This document shows positions 24,757 through 33,634 of a stretch of DNA of 64,000 bases, piece by piece. The notes under the pieces were generated by a model that worked only from the letters and a program-made list of their open reading frames with translations, was not told the DNA's origin and searched no databases. The stretch covers positions 496,001-560,000 of the forward strand of contig CAWIYY010000003.1 in the NCBI GenBank assembly GCA_963840435.1. The letters are read 5' to 3'. The position numbers and the translations under genes are program-made. Each line of letters opens with the position of its first letter. The stretch's first letter is position 1. The DNA comes from Bog-473 sp963840435 (GTDB lineage: Bacteria; Actinomycetota; Acidimicrobiia; Acidimicrobiales; RAAP-2).

Positions 24757-26630
24757 GACTTCCCTCCGAGCAGCGCGGTGATGGCTGCCTCGATCTCTCC
24801 GACACGGAACGGGACGCCCTGCATCTTCGACATGGTCTGGGCGTCGACCAGGAACTCGGCCCGCAGGATCTTGCTCAGCTGGCCCAGGTTGATCTCGGGC
24901 ACCAGGATCTGGGTGTAGCGGCCCAGCACCTCGCCCAGGTTGGCCGGCAGCGGGTTGAGGTGGCGGAGATGCACGTGGGCCGCCTTCATGCCCCGGGCCC
25001 TGATGCGCTTCACGCCGGCGAAGACGGCGGCGTAGGTCGAGCCCCAGCTGACCAGGAGGAGCTGGGCGTCACCCGTCTCGTCGTTGACGGTCACCGGCGG
25101 GATGTCGGCGGCGATGCCGGCGATCTTGTCGCGACGCAGGTGCACCATGCGCTCGTGGTTGACGCCCTCGTAGGAAACGTTGCCGCTCCCGTCGGCCTTC
25201 TCCAGGCCGCCGATGCGGTGCTCGAGCCCGGCCAGGCCGGGTGGGGCCCAGGGGCGGGCCAGGGTCTCGGGGTCGCGCACGTAGGGCCAGAAGGCCTCGC
25301 CGCCCTCGGCGTCGGTGTGGTTGGGCTCCGAGGCGAAGGCGGGGTCGATGGTCTCGAAGGAGTCGAGGTCGGGCAGCTTCCACGGCTCGGCCCCGTTGGC
25401 CAGGTAGCCGTCGGAGAGCAGGATCACCGGCGTCCGGTACTTGACCGCGATGCGGGTGGCCTCGATGGCGGCCGCGAAGCAGTCGCTCGGCGTCTGCGGC
25501 GCCACAATCGGTACCGGCGCCTCGCCGTGCCTCCCGTACATGGCGTGCAGCAGGTCTGCTTGTTCGGTCTTGGTGGGCAGGCCCGTCGAGGGACCGCCCC
25601 GCTGGACGTCGACGATGACGAGCGGCAGCTCGAGGTTGATGGCCAGACCGATGGTCTCGGACTTGAGGTCGAGGCCGGGACCGGAGGTGGTGGTCACGCC
25701 GAGCGCACCGCCGAAGGCGGCGCCCAGGGCGGCCCCGATGCCGGCGATCTCGTCCTCGGCCTGGAAGGTACGGACGCCGAACTCCTTGCGCCGGCTGAGC
25801 TCGTGGAGAATGTCCGAGGCCGGCGTGATCGGGTAGCTCCCGAGGAACAGGGGCACGCCGGCCAGGCGGGAGCCAGTGATCAGGCCCCAGGCCAGCGCCT
25901 GGTTCCCCGTGACCTGGACGTACTCGCCCGGGTCGAAGGTGGCCGGCTTGACCTCGTAGTTGGACTCGAAGAGCTCGGCCGTCTCGCCGAAGTCGTAGCC
26001 GGCCCGGAAGGCCCGGGTGTTGGCGTCGGCCACCTGGGGCCGGCCGCCGAAGCGCTCGGTGATCCACTCGATCGTCGGGTCGACCGGGCGGGTGTACATC
26101 CAGCTGATGAGGCCCAGGGCGAAGAAGTTCTTGGAACGTTCGGCGTCACGCGGCTTGACCCCGGCCTCCTTGCACACCTCCTGGGTGATGGAGGTCATGG
26201 GGACCTCGTAGACGGTGTAGGCGGCGAGCGAGCCGTCGGTCAGCGGGTTGGCCTCGTAGCCGGCCTTGGCCAGGTCCCGCTCCTCGAACGAATCGCTGTT
26301 CACAATCAGGACGGTTCCCTTGGCCATGAGGTCGATGTTGGCCTTGAGGGCGGCCGGATTCATGGCCACGAGCACGTTGGGCGCGTCACCCGGGGTGAGG
26401 ATGTCGTGGTCCGAGATGTGGACCTGGAAGGCGGAGACGCCGTTGACCGTGCCGGCCGGAGCCCGGATCTCGGCCGGAAAGTCCGGGAAGGTGGACAGGT
26501 CGTTGCCCAGCAGGGCGCTACTGGTGGTGAAGCGGTCGCCGGTCAGCTGCATGCCGTCGCCGGAGTCCCCGGCGAAACGCACGATGACCTGGTCCAACTG
26601 CTCGGTGTGGTGCTGCGTTCCCGATGCCAC
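24753..26630 (-). CDS. korA: 2-oxoacid:ferredoxin oxidoreductase, alpha subunit (gamma-alpha fusion)
   Basis: A 625-residue fusion from GTG 26630. Residues 10-190 are the gamma domain (VIVRFAGDSGDGMQLTGDRF, FPDFPAEIRAPAGT). The alpha domain has the YPITPAS signature (LGSYPITPASDILHEL), FQAEDEIAGIGAALGAAFGG, TTTSGPGLDLKSETIGLAIN and VDVQRGGPSTGLPTKTEQ. It forms the active enzyme with the coupled korB product. Length and motifs are normal. A long non-coding stretch lies upstream and is likely to hold its promoter. Confidence 0.95.
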   Translation of the reverse strand: MASGTQHHTEQLDQVIVRFAGDSGDGMQLTGDRFTTSSALLGNDLSTFPDFPAEIRAPAGTVNGVSAFQVHISDHDILTPGDAPNVLVAMNPAALKANIDLMAKGTVLIVNSDSFEERDLAKAGYEANPLTDGSLAAYTVYEVPMTSITQEVCKEAGVKPRDAERSKNFFALGLISWMYTRPVDPTIEWITERFGGRPQVADANTRAFRAGYDFGETAELFESNYEVKPATFDPGEYVQVTGNQALAWGLITGSRLAGVPLFLGSYPITPASDILHELSRRKEFGVRTFQAEDEIAGIGAALGAAFGGALGVTTTSGPGLDLKSETIGLAINLELPLVIVDVQRGGPSTGLPTKTEQADLLHAMYGRHGEAPVPIVAPQTPSDCFAAAIEATRIAVKYRTPVILLSDGYLANGAEPWKLPDLDSFETIDPAFASEPNHTDAEGGEAFWPYVRDPETLARPWAPPGLAGLEHRIGGLEKADGSGNVSYEGVNHERMVHLRRDKIAGIAADIPPVTVNDETGDAQLLLVSWGSTYAAVFAGVKRIRARGMKAAHVHLRHLNPLPANLGEVLGRYTQILVPEINLGQLSKILRAEFLVDAQTMSKMQGVPFRVGEIEAAITALLGGKS

Positions 26631-26970
26631 GGGCTGCCTCGTCTCTGTCGCTCGCTCACTGTGGACGCCCGAGAACCCGGCCTCGCTGTGGTACGTCTCG
26701 CCGCGGCGGGCCTCGCTGCTCCGACGTCACCACGAGGGCGCGCCGCGCACTCCGTCCGATGTTTCGTTCGGGTTAACACTACCCCCGCCGTCCGAGAGCT
26801 CACCTGCGTCCCAGGTGGCAAGGGGTGCGCCGGTCCGACCTGGTGCGCCGCGCCGGGCCCATTCGCGCCAGGTCCCGACTCGTCGTCACGGAATCTTCCC
26901 CTGGCGGGCTCGCCGGGTCCGTCCTCCGGACCGATTCCGGCGGCCGGAGCGAGGCCGCCCCCGTCAGGGG
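26631..26970. other. Intergenic region upstream of korA
   Basis: No gene is supported here. The part nearest korA should contain its promoter; a short AT-richer patch around 26762-26782 (TTCGTTCGGGTTAACACTA on the plus strand) is the only candidate core. The part nearest 26960 holds the inverted repeat listed separately. Confidence 0.5.
26939..26959 (-). terminator. Hairpin behind the aldolase gene
   Basis: GGCGGCC and GGCCGCC form a perfect 7-bp stem with a 7-base loop, 12 bases after the aldolase stop on the minus strand. No T run follows, so it is a GC-rich hairpin of the sort common in actinobacteria and not a classical terminator. Confidence 0.5.
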
Positions 26971-28026
26971 TCAGGCGATGGTGACGGCGGGGTCGAGGTA
27001 GACGTCCTGAATGCTCTGGATCAGGGCGGCGCCCTCGGCCGTCGGCCGCTGGAAGGCCTTGCGCCCGACGATGAGGCCCATGCCGCCGGCCCGCTTGTTG
27101 ATGACGGCGGTGCGTACGGCCTGGGCCAGATCGCCCTCGCCCTTGGACTCGCCGCCCGAGTTGATGAGGCCGATGCGGCCGGCGTAGCAGTTCACGACCT
27201 GCCAGCGGGTGAGGTCGATCGGATTGTCCGTCGTCAGCTCGTCGTAGACGAGGGGGTCGGTGCGGCCGAAGCCGATCGCCGTGTAGCCGCCGTTGTTCTC
27301 GGGCTGCTTCTGCTTGATGATGTCGGCCTCGATGGTCACGCCCATGTGGTTGGCCTGGCCGGTCAGGTCGGCCGAGACCTCGTAGTTGACGCCGTCCTTC
27401 TTGAACGCCGCGTTGCGCAGGTAGCACCAGAGCACGGTGAACATCCCCAGTTCGTGCGCCTCGGCGAAGGCGTCGGAGACCTGTTGGAGCTCGCGGTCCA
27501 TGTCGTCGGAGCCGAAGTAGATGGTGGCCCCCACGCCGACCGCGCCCAGGTCGAAGGCCTGGCGGACCGAACCGAACATGATCTGGTCGTAGGTGTCGGG
27601 CACGTGCAAGAACGCGTTGTGATTCAGCTTGACGATGAAGGGGATGCGGTGCACGTACTTGCGTGAGGCCATCCCGAGCGTGCCCAGCGTCATGGCCACC
27701 GCCGAACACTCGCCGGCCAGCGCCAGCTCGAGCAGGTTCAGCGGGTCGAAGTAGGCCGGGTTCTTGGAGAAGCTGGCGGCGGCCGAGTGCTCGATGCCCT
27801 GGTCGACCGGGAGGATGGAGAGGTAGCCGGAGCCGCCCAGGCGACCGTGGTTGAACACCGTCCCGAGATTGCGCAGGACGGTGGGACTGCGATCAGTGGT
27901 GGCGAACACCCGGTCCAGGTAGTCGGGTCCGGGCAGGGTCAGGTGCTCGGACGGAAACGCCTTCGCGGTGTATCCCAGCAGGCTGTCCGCGTCGTCGCCC
28001 AGGAGCGCGTGGAGGTCGGTGCTCAT
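26971..28026 (-). CDS. fbaB: Class I fructose-bisphosphate aldolase (DhnA type)
   Basis: Read from ATG 28026 (MSTDLHALLGDDAD), 351 residues. The DhnA/FbaB class I signs are YLSILPVDQGIEHS near residue 80, PFIVKLNHNAFL (Lys region), a glycine-rich GAVGVGATIYFGS, and GRIGLINSGGESKG with MGLIVGRKAFQRP at the C-terminal phosphate site. It cleaves fructose 1,6-bisphosphate through a Schiff-base lysine without metal. Length fits the longer bacterial form. It is monocistronic between two non-coding stretches. Confidence 0.9.
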   Translation of the reverse strand: MSTDLHALLGDDADSLLGYTAKAFPSEHLTLPGPDYLDRVFATTDRSPTVLRNLGTVFNHGRLGGSGYLSILPVDQGIEHSAAASFSKNPAYFDPLNLLELALAGECSAVAMTLGTLGMASRKYVHRIPFIVKLNHNAFLHVPDTYDQIMFGSVRQAFDLGAVGVGATIYFGSDDMDRELQQVSDAFAEAHELGMFTVLWCYLRNAAFKKDGVNYEVSADLTGQANHMGVTIEADIIKQKQPENNGGYTAIGFGRTDPLVYDELTTDNPIDLTRWQVVNCYAGRIGLINSGGESKGEGDLAQAVRTAVINKRAGGMGLIVGRKAFQRPTAEGAALIQSIQDVYLDPAVTIA

Positions 28027-28183
28027 GCGATCAAGCGTAGTGGAGGGGTCGGCGGGTGCCCGAGGCACGGGCAGGCTCGACCCGCTGGGGCACCCGGTGG
28101 CGCCGAACCCCGCCGCCTGCGCTGTCTTGCCTCACTTGCCTCTGTGGCGCCTTCTTTCCGCGTCGCCCTGGACTTGGTTTTGT

Positions 28184-29293
28184 CTAGGGGCTGACGAGCG
28201 TGAACGTGCCCCCGAAGGCACTTATCCCGTTGCCGTTGCCAACGGTCCCGTGGGTCTTCGGACCCTTCTTCCCGACCAGCGGTTGCTCCTGGCTGTAGAT
28301 GTACAGCGGGTGGCCGTCATAGGTGACCTGCTCCTCGCCGTCGCCCTCGCGCCGCGCCGGATGGTGCTCACGGCGCCGGCATTGACCCCGGTCGCCGTCG
28401 TGGGAGCACCCACCGTGGTGACGGGAATGAAGTCCCGGGCGCAGGCGCCCGTACAGTTGCTCGCCGTCGGCGTATCGCCGCTGAAGGCGTAGACCGAGAC
28501 GGCCACGCCACCGGGGGCGACGGCAGGGAGCATCTCGGTGGCCAGTTCGGTCGTGTCGTACGTGGTTCCCTTCTTCGGAGCCTCGGTCTCGAGGGCGGCC
28601 GGGCCGGTGGCGTGCCTGCCCTTCGGTGACAGGAGGAACCATGCCGTGTGCCAGGGAGGCAACGGCGCCACGGTCTCGTAGAAGTTGGCGCCGAAGAAGG
28701 AGTTGGGGCCTGGGTCAAAGAGGTAGAGCGGGTGCCCGTTATAGGTCACCTGGTCGGCGCCAAGGTCCACCCGGAACACCTCGCCGAGCAGCTGGGGGTT
28801 CACGCCCGGCCCGGCCACCGGAGCGGTGTCGGTCGTAAAGGCCGGCCAATCGGCTTGCCGATCGGTCTCCGCACCGGTGCACGACAGCGGGCCCTGGCTG
28901 GTGACTGGCCACCGTCGTGCCGCACGAGGGCTGCTTCGGGTTATGACCACCCGCAAAGGAATCGATCGAGGCGACGTACAGGGACGAGCCGGCCGGGAAC
29001 AGGAAATGGGCGGGCTTCTTCGTCGTCGCCGCCACGTAGCCCGCTCCTTCGCCGCCGACCACGAGGACCTTCCCGTAGGGACCGCTCTCGAGGTTGACCA
29101 CGGCCGCATTCGGGTCCGTCTGGCCGCCGTTGGGGGCGGCCGAGCCAGGCCCCGAGGCCGCCGAGGCCGTGGCCGCCCCGGGCAGCACGAGCAGCACGGA
29201 AACGACCGCGCCTGCTCCCATCGCCATCACGTTCTTGAACACGCCAACTCCTCTCGCCAAGGGCCGCTCTTTTCGAGCGGGCAAGGACGCCAC
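28184..29293 (-). pseudogene. Secreted protein with COG4315-type repeats, two frameshifts
   Basis: Three frames join into one protein. From 29293 an N-terminal signal (VMAMGAGAVVSVLLVLPGA) and a first part (ESGPYGKVLVVGGEGAGYVA) run until about 28890. A second frame then carries QVTYNGHPLYLFDPGPNSFF and an intervening domain until about 28355. A third frame ends with QVTYDGHPLYIYSQEQPLVG and the stop at 28184. The repeated phrase VTYxGHPLY is the mark of the COG4315/PF03640 secreted repeat family of unknown function. As sequenced the gene is broken twice; sequencing errors cannot be ruled out. Confidence 0.72.
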
Positions 29294-29593
29294 CTCGCTG
29301 CGCCATGGCCCGCCAGGGGCCGGGTCCTACGACACACGCCGGTTGCAAGCTTGCCTGTCTCACCGTGGCCGCGTCAAGAGTGGAATTACGTGGGTCGAGT
29401 CCGGAACCCCTGGGCGAGCCCCCGCTCGAGCAACGGGCTCGGATCTCGCCTGATCTGCTTCGGCGATCTGCTTCGGCGCACACCTCGGGAACGGCGTGCG
29501 ACATCGGGCGGGTTGACGGTTCTTTCGAGATATTCGCCCATACGCTGCAATCAAATCGGGTAGCGCGACGACGGAGCGAGCGAGCGGAGGCTT
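29294..29593. other. Intergenic region between divergent genes
   Basis: About 300 bases between the secreted-repeat gene (minus) and the L,D-transpeptidase gene (plus). It contains a direct repeat, GATCTGCTTCGGC, in two adjacent copies at about 29449-29478. No RNA gene or firm promoter is recognised. Confidence 0.45.
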
Positions 29594-30994
29594 ATGGACG
29601 TTGCCCGTCCCCCCCGGAAGACGCAGGTCCGCGTGCCCCCGGCGATCCTGGTGGTCGTCGCGGTGGTGGCCATCGGCGCGCTCGTCTACCTGACGGGCTC
29701 TGGTTCGGGTTCGGGCCCGTCCCACCCGAGCACCTCCGACCTGGCCGACCGGACCTCGCATGCCTCGTCGGACGGTTCGCCGGGACGGGCCGGGTCGAGC
29801 TCGGACTCGGGCTCGGGCGCAGCCGAGTCGACCGGCTTCTACCTCAAGTCCTCGGTGCCCGCGGCGGGCGCCGAGACGGTGTCGTCGAACACGACGATCT
29901 CGCTGACGTTCTCCGAGCCGGTGGACCTGAAGAAGGCCGCCCCGGTCTTGAGCCCCAAGATCGGCGGGACGTGGATCCAGAAGTCACCGACCACCCTGGC
30001 CTACCGCCTGGCCTCGCCGTTCGTCCCTTCCACCCAGGAGACGGTCACCCTCCCGGACGGGTCCTCGGGGCTGCGGGCCGCCAACGGGACCGAGCTGTCG
30101 GGCCATGCCTCCATCACCTTCGACATCGCGGCCGGCGACATGCTGCGGGTCCAAGAACTCCTGGCCGGGTTGGGCTACCTCCCGCTGACCTACACCCAGA
30201 GCGGTCCCCCAGCCGCCGTCAGCGACCTGGCCTTGGACCAGCCGGGTGCGTTCGCCTGGCGCTGGCCCGACCAGCCGGCCCAGCTGACGTCGCTGTGGAC
30301 CCAGGGGACGACGAACGAGATCACCAAGGCGGCGATCGAGGCGTTCGAGAACGACAACAACCTCGGGGTCGACGGTGAGGCCGGTCCTGCGGTGTGGACG
30401 GCGCTGATCAACGACACCATCAACCACCTGAGCAACCCGGAGCCCTACGTCTACGTGCTGGTCAACAAGGTGATCCCCCAGAACCTCACCCTCTACGAGA
30501 ACGGCGCGGCCAAGTACGTGGGTATCCCGGTGAACTCGGGCGCCCCCGGCGCCGACACCACCGACGGCACGTTCGCCGTCTTCGAGCACGTGCGCTACTC
30601 GGACATGAAGGGGACCAACCCCGACGGCAGCACCTACAACGACCCCAACGTGCCCTACGCCAGCTACTTCAACGGGGGCGATGCCCTGCACGGGTTCATC
30701 CGGGCGTCGTATGGGACGCCGCAGAGCAACGGTTGTATCGAGATGCCCTATGCCGACGCGGCCCTGGTCTGGCCCCTCACCCCGATCGGCACCCTGGTGA
30801 CCATCGAAGGGCCCGACTTCGGCACCGCTCCCCCGCCGACCACGACGACCTCGACCTCGGCGACGACCACGACGACTGCGCCACCAGCACCGCCGGCTCC
30901 GGCGCCGACCACGACGACAGTGGCCTCGCCTCCTCCGGCTCCGCCTCCGACAACTGTGCCGGCTTCGCCGGCCACGACGGGAGGGACGCCGTAG
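29594..30994 (+). CDS. L,D-transpeptidase with Ig-like and peptidoglycan-binding domains
   Basis: A 466-residue cell-wall enzyme. An N-terminal signal anchor (residues 16-34, AILVVVAVVAIGALVYL) and a Ser/Gly linker are followed by a bacterial Ig-like domain (SVPAAGAETVSSNTTISLTF), a peptidoglycan-binding domain (MLRVQELLAGLGYLPL...AAIEAFENDNNLGVDGEAG) and a YkuD catalytic domain. The catalytic motif is HGFIRASYGTPQSNGCIEM, with the nucleophile Cys in SNGCIEM instead of the common SHGCVRM. The C-terminus is a Pro/Thr-rich tail of about 65 residues. It makes 3-3 cross-links or anchors proteins to peptidoglycan. It meets the TPR gene tail to tail with a 10-base gap. Confidence 0.93.
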   Translation: MDVARPPRKTQVRVPPAILVVVAVVAIGALVYLTGSGSGSGPSHPSTSDLADRTSHASSDGSPGRAGSSSDSGSGAAESTGFYLKSSVPAAGAETVSSNTTISLTFSEPVDLKKAAPVLSPKIGGTWIQKSPTTLAYRLASPFVPSTQETVTLPDGSSGLRAANGTELSGHASITFDIAAGDMLRVQELLAGLGYLPLTYTQSGPPAAVSDLALDQPGAFAWRWPDQPAQLTSLWTQGTTNEITKAAIEAFENDNNLGVDGEAGPAVWTALINDTINHLSNPEPYVYVLVNKVIPQNLTLYENGAAKYVGIPVNSGAPGADTTDGTFAVFEHVRYSDMKGTNPDGSTYNDPNVPYASYFNGGDALHGFIRASYGTPQSNGCIEMPYADAALVWPLTPIGTLVTIEGPDFGTAPPPTTTTSTSATTTTTAPPAPPAPAPTTTTVASPPPAPPPTTVPASPATTGGTP

Positions 30995-31004
30995 GCGGGC
31001 TACC

Positions 31005-32760
31005 TCAGGCCGGTTTGGCGGTCGCCTTGGCTGGGGCCTTGGTCGGCGCCGCTGCGGCGGACTTGGCCACCACCTTCTTGGTCTTGGCCCGGGACGCCGT
31101 CCGGGGGCGGCGCTCGGGTCCGAGGCCCCGCAGCCGGTCGACCACGTCGTAGGCGCCCGGATCGGCCCGGACGACGCGTTCGAAGTACTCGCGGGCCCGG
31201 GGCACGTCGCCCGCCCGCTCGTAGAGGTCGGCCAGCAGGTACCACTGGCGGATATGGCGGGCCGATGGGTTGCGCAGCGCCTTGGTGGCTCCGGCCGTCG
31301 ACAACATGGCAATGGCCCCGCTCAGATCGCCCCCGTCGGCCAGCGAGGCCGCGGCCACGATCCGGCCCTCGGCCAACACGTCGGGCTCGGGCGAGCGCTG
31401 GCGCAGCTCGGTCCAGAGCTCGGCCACCTTCTTGGGTTTGTGCAGGGCGCGCTGGCAGTCCATGAGGATGGGCAGGTGCTCGGTCGAGTCGCCGAGCAGG
31501 CCGAAGGCCTGGAGGTGGCGGGCCGCTTCGCGCCAGCGGCCAACCCGGTAGGCGGCCAGTCCGGCCAGCTCCCGCACGTCGGGGACGGAAGGCGCCTCGT
31601 CCGCCACGGGCTTGATGGCACGCAGCGCATCTTGGAAGCGGCCCCGTTCGAAGGCCCCGAAGGCCGACTCGGCCCGCTCCACCAGTCGTTCCCGGTGGGC
31701 GGCGGTGGCCACGTCGGCCGCATTGCGGATCTCGGTGGCGACGTCGGCCGGAAGGGCGCGCTTACCCGACAGCGCGGCCAGCGCGGCGCCCGCGCTGCCG
31801 GCGGCCCGGCCGTCGCCAGAGCTGGTGCTGCTCGAGGTGGTGCCGTCCGCGCCGGTGGCCCGCTTGGCCCGACCCCTGCCTCCTGCCTTGCTTGGCAGCG
31901 GCTCGGTGTCCTCCCACTCCTTCCGAGCCCCATCGGCCCGGACCCAACCGGCCTGGCGGCGTGGGGGCGGGGTGTCCTTGCGGCGTGTCCGCTCGTCGAC
32001 GAAGTAGGTGTTGCGCTGCCCACCCTCGGGGGCGCTCTGGGCGGTCACCTCGCGGGCGCCCCGCCGGGCGACGTTGCCCCACTTCTTGGCGCCCCGGGGC
32101 AGGGGCGCCGACCCTTCCTCGTCGGGGCGTCGTCGCTCCGTGGAGTCCCGAGCGCTCGAGCTCGTCGTCGTTCTCGCCCTGGGCCGGTCCGAATCCCAGT
32201 CACGGTCACCGGTCCCGGTCACGAGTGCGAGGTGCGCTTGGGCGAGCGCCTGTCCCGCTCGTGCGGGCGGGTGGGCGTCCCCGGCTCGCGCCGCCGCTTC
32301 CGGGCCTGCCTCCGGCGACCCCGGCTCCCGTCCGACCTGGGCTCCGTGTGCTCGACCCGGTCCGACCCCGGTCGGCCGAACTCCCGCCCCTGCTGGCGGG
32401 CCGCTCCGAGCTGTCGCGCCGGGAGTCCGATCGCCCGCTCCTGTCCGCTGGTCGACCGCTCGTGCGAGCGCTGGCGCCCCGGCTCGGAGCGCCGCCACGT
32501 CCTGACCCGCTGCCCTGGTCCCGCGTTCCCGACCGGCTCGCCCCGGGACGGCCAGTCCCGCGCGTGCCGCCGGCGGCGCCGCCAGTTCGAGGTGACGACG
32601 AACGTGCCGCCGGGCGCCGGCCCGGCGAGTCGGGGCGGCCCTTGCCTGCTCCGCTTCCCCTGGTCCCGCCACCCGTCGAGCGGCCCGAGCCGGACCCCGA
32701 ACGGGCCGGCGCGCGGCCCGACGGGGCGCGCCGAGGGGGCCGAGATCCGTCAGAGGGCAT
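31005..32760 (-). CDS. TPR protein with basic low-complexity N-terminus, Rv1691-like, one frameshift
   Basis: The C-terminal about 230 residues have helical repeats of TPR type (RFQDALRAIKPVADEAP, RVGRWREAARHLQAFG, YLLADLYERAGDVPRAREYFERVV), ending in a Lys/Ala-rich tail. Ahead of them lies WGNVARRGAREV and a Ser/Gly/Arg-rich region. The N-terminal about 180 residues, from ATG 32760 (MPSDGSRPPRRAPSG), are almost only Arg, Ser, Gly, Pro and Asp, and join the rest through a frameshift near 32213 (RTRDRDR into DWDSDRPRAR). The layout resembles mycobacterial Rv1691, a gene near tyrS and mpg; mpg is also close here. Its role is unknown; RNA binding by the RGG/SR-like part is a guess. Confidence 0.72.
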
Positions 32761-33047
32761 CGAGCGAGTCTAGTTGGGCAGGCTCTTCACTTTGGTGCGA
32801 TTGGAGTGCTTGCGATGTCGCTGTTCGTCGACGGCATTCCGGCGCGTGTGTGCTCGCCGCCGCCAGCTCGCCGCGTACCCAGTGCCGAGTGCGGCGTACC
32901 CAGTGCCGAGTGCGGCGACTGACGAGAACTCGACGAAGCGCCCGCAGCACCAAAAAGGAGCGTCCGCGCGACGTCCGGAACGCCCTCTTCTTCAATCGGT
33001 GCTCGAAGTACCTCCACCACAGCCGAGAGCACCAAGCCCGTAGAACG
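32761..33047. other. Intergenic region between the TPR gene and the rRNA operon end
   Basis: No gene seen. It holds the 21-bp tandem duplication listed below and presumably the promoter of the TPR gene. Confidence 0.5.
32873..32914. repeat. Perfect 21-bp tandem duplication
   Basis: The unit GCGTACCCAGTGCCGAGTGC plus one G occurs twice head to tail, with no mismatch. It lies in non-coding DNA between the TPR gene and the 5S rRNA terminator. Confidence 0.85.
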
Positions 33048-33083
33048 ACAAAATCCCCTCGAGCCTGAGCTCAGAGGGGATTC
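33048..33083 (-). terminator. Rho-independent terminator of the rRNA operon
   Basis: On the minus strand AATCCCCTC and GAGGGGATT form a 9-bp stem around a loop of about 13 bases, followed by TTTTG. It lies about 15 bases after the 5S rRNA 3' end, as expected for an rRNA operon terminator. Confidence 0.9.
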
Positions 33084-33097
33084 AGTCGATAAGAAAT

Positions 33098-33214
33098 CCC
33101 GGCGACGACCTACTCTCCCAGGGGGCCTCCCCCCAAGTACCATCGGCGCGGGCGGGCTTAACTGCCGTGTTCGGAATGGGAACGGGTGTTTCCCCGCCGC
33201 CATGGCCACCGGAA
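33098..33214 (-). rRNA. rrf: 5S ribosomal RNA
   Basis: The minus strand reads GGTGGCCATGGCGGCGGGGA near the 5' end, then CCCATTCCGAACACGGCAGT, TAAGCCC, GATGGTACT, and GGGAGAGTAGGTCGTCGCCG near the 3' end, all standard for actinobacterial 5S rRNA. The 5' and 3' ends pair. Length about 117. Confidence 0.95.
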
Positions 33215-33304
33215 ACTGTGCGCTCGGCGGGCTGCCGGACTCCCGGACCTCAGTAGGTCCAGGGACGGCGCCTCACCAGGACTGCAGCGCAGTCCCTGAG
33301 CGTC

Positions 33305-33321
33305 CCAAAGCGAGCACGAGC
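33305..33321 (-). other. Pre-23S processing stalk, 3' half
   Basis: These 17 bases are perfectly complementary to 37884-37900 in the 16S-23S spacer. Together they enclose the 23S rRNA and form the classic long stalk cut by RNase III. An inner 8-bp helix (TCTCCAAG/CTTGGAGA) continues it into the 23S ends. Confidence 0.88.
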
Positions 33322-33634
33322 GGTAGATCTCCAAGCCCTCGGCCGATTAGTACCGGTCGGCTGAATGCGTTACCGCACTTACACCTCCGGCCTATCAACG
33401 TGGTCGTCTAGCCACGGGCCTTACCAGGTTAACCCTGTGGGAGATTTCATCTCGAAACGGGCTTCGCACTTAGATGCTTTCAGCGCTTATCCCACCCGTA
33501 GGTCGCAAACCAGCCGTGCCCTTGGCAGGACAACTGGCACACGAGAGCTACGTCCGTCCCGGTCCTCTCGTACTAGGGACAGCCTTTCTCAAATCTCCTA
33601 CGGCTGCATCGGATAGGGACCGAACTGTCTCACG

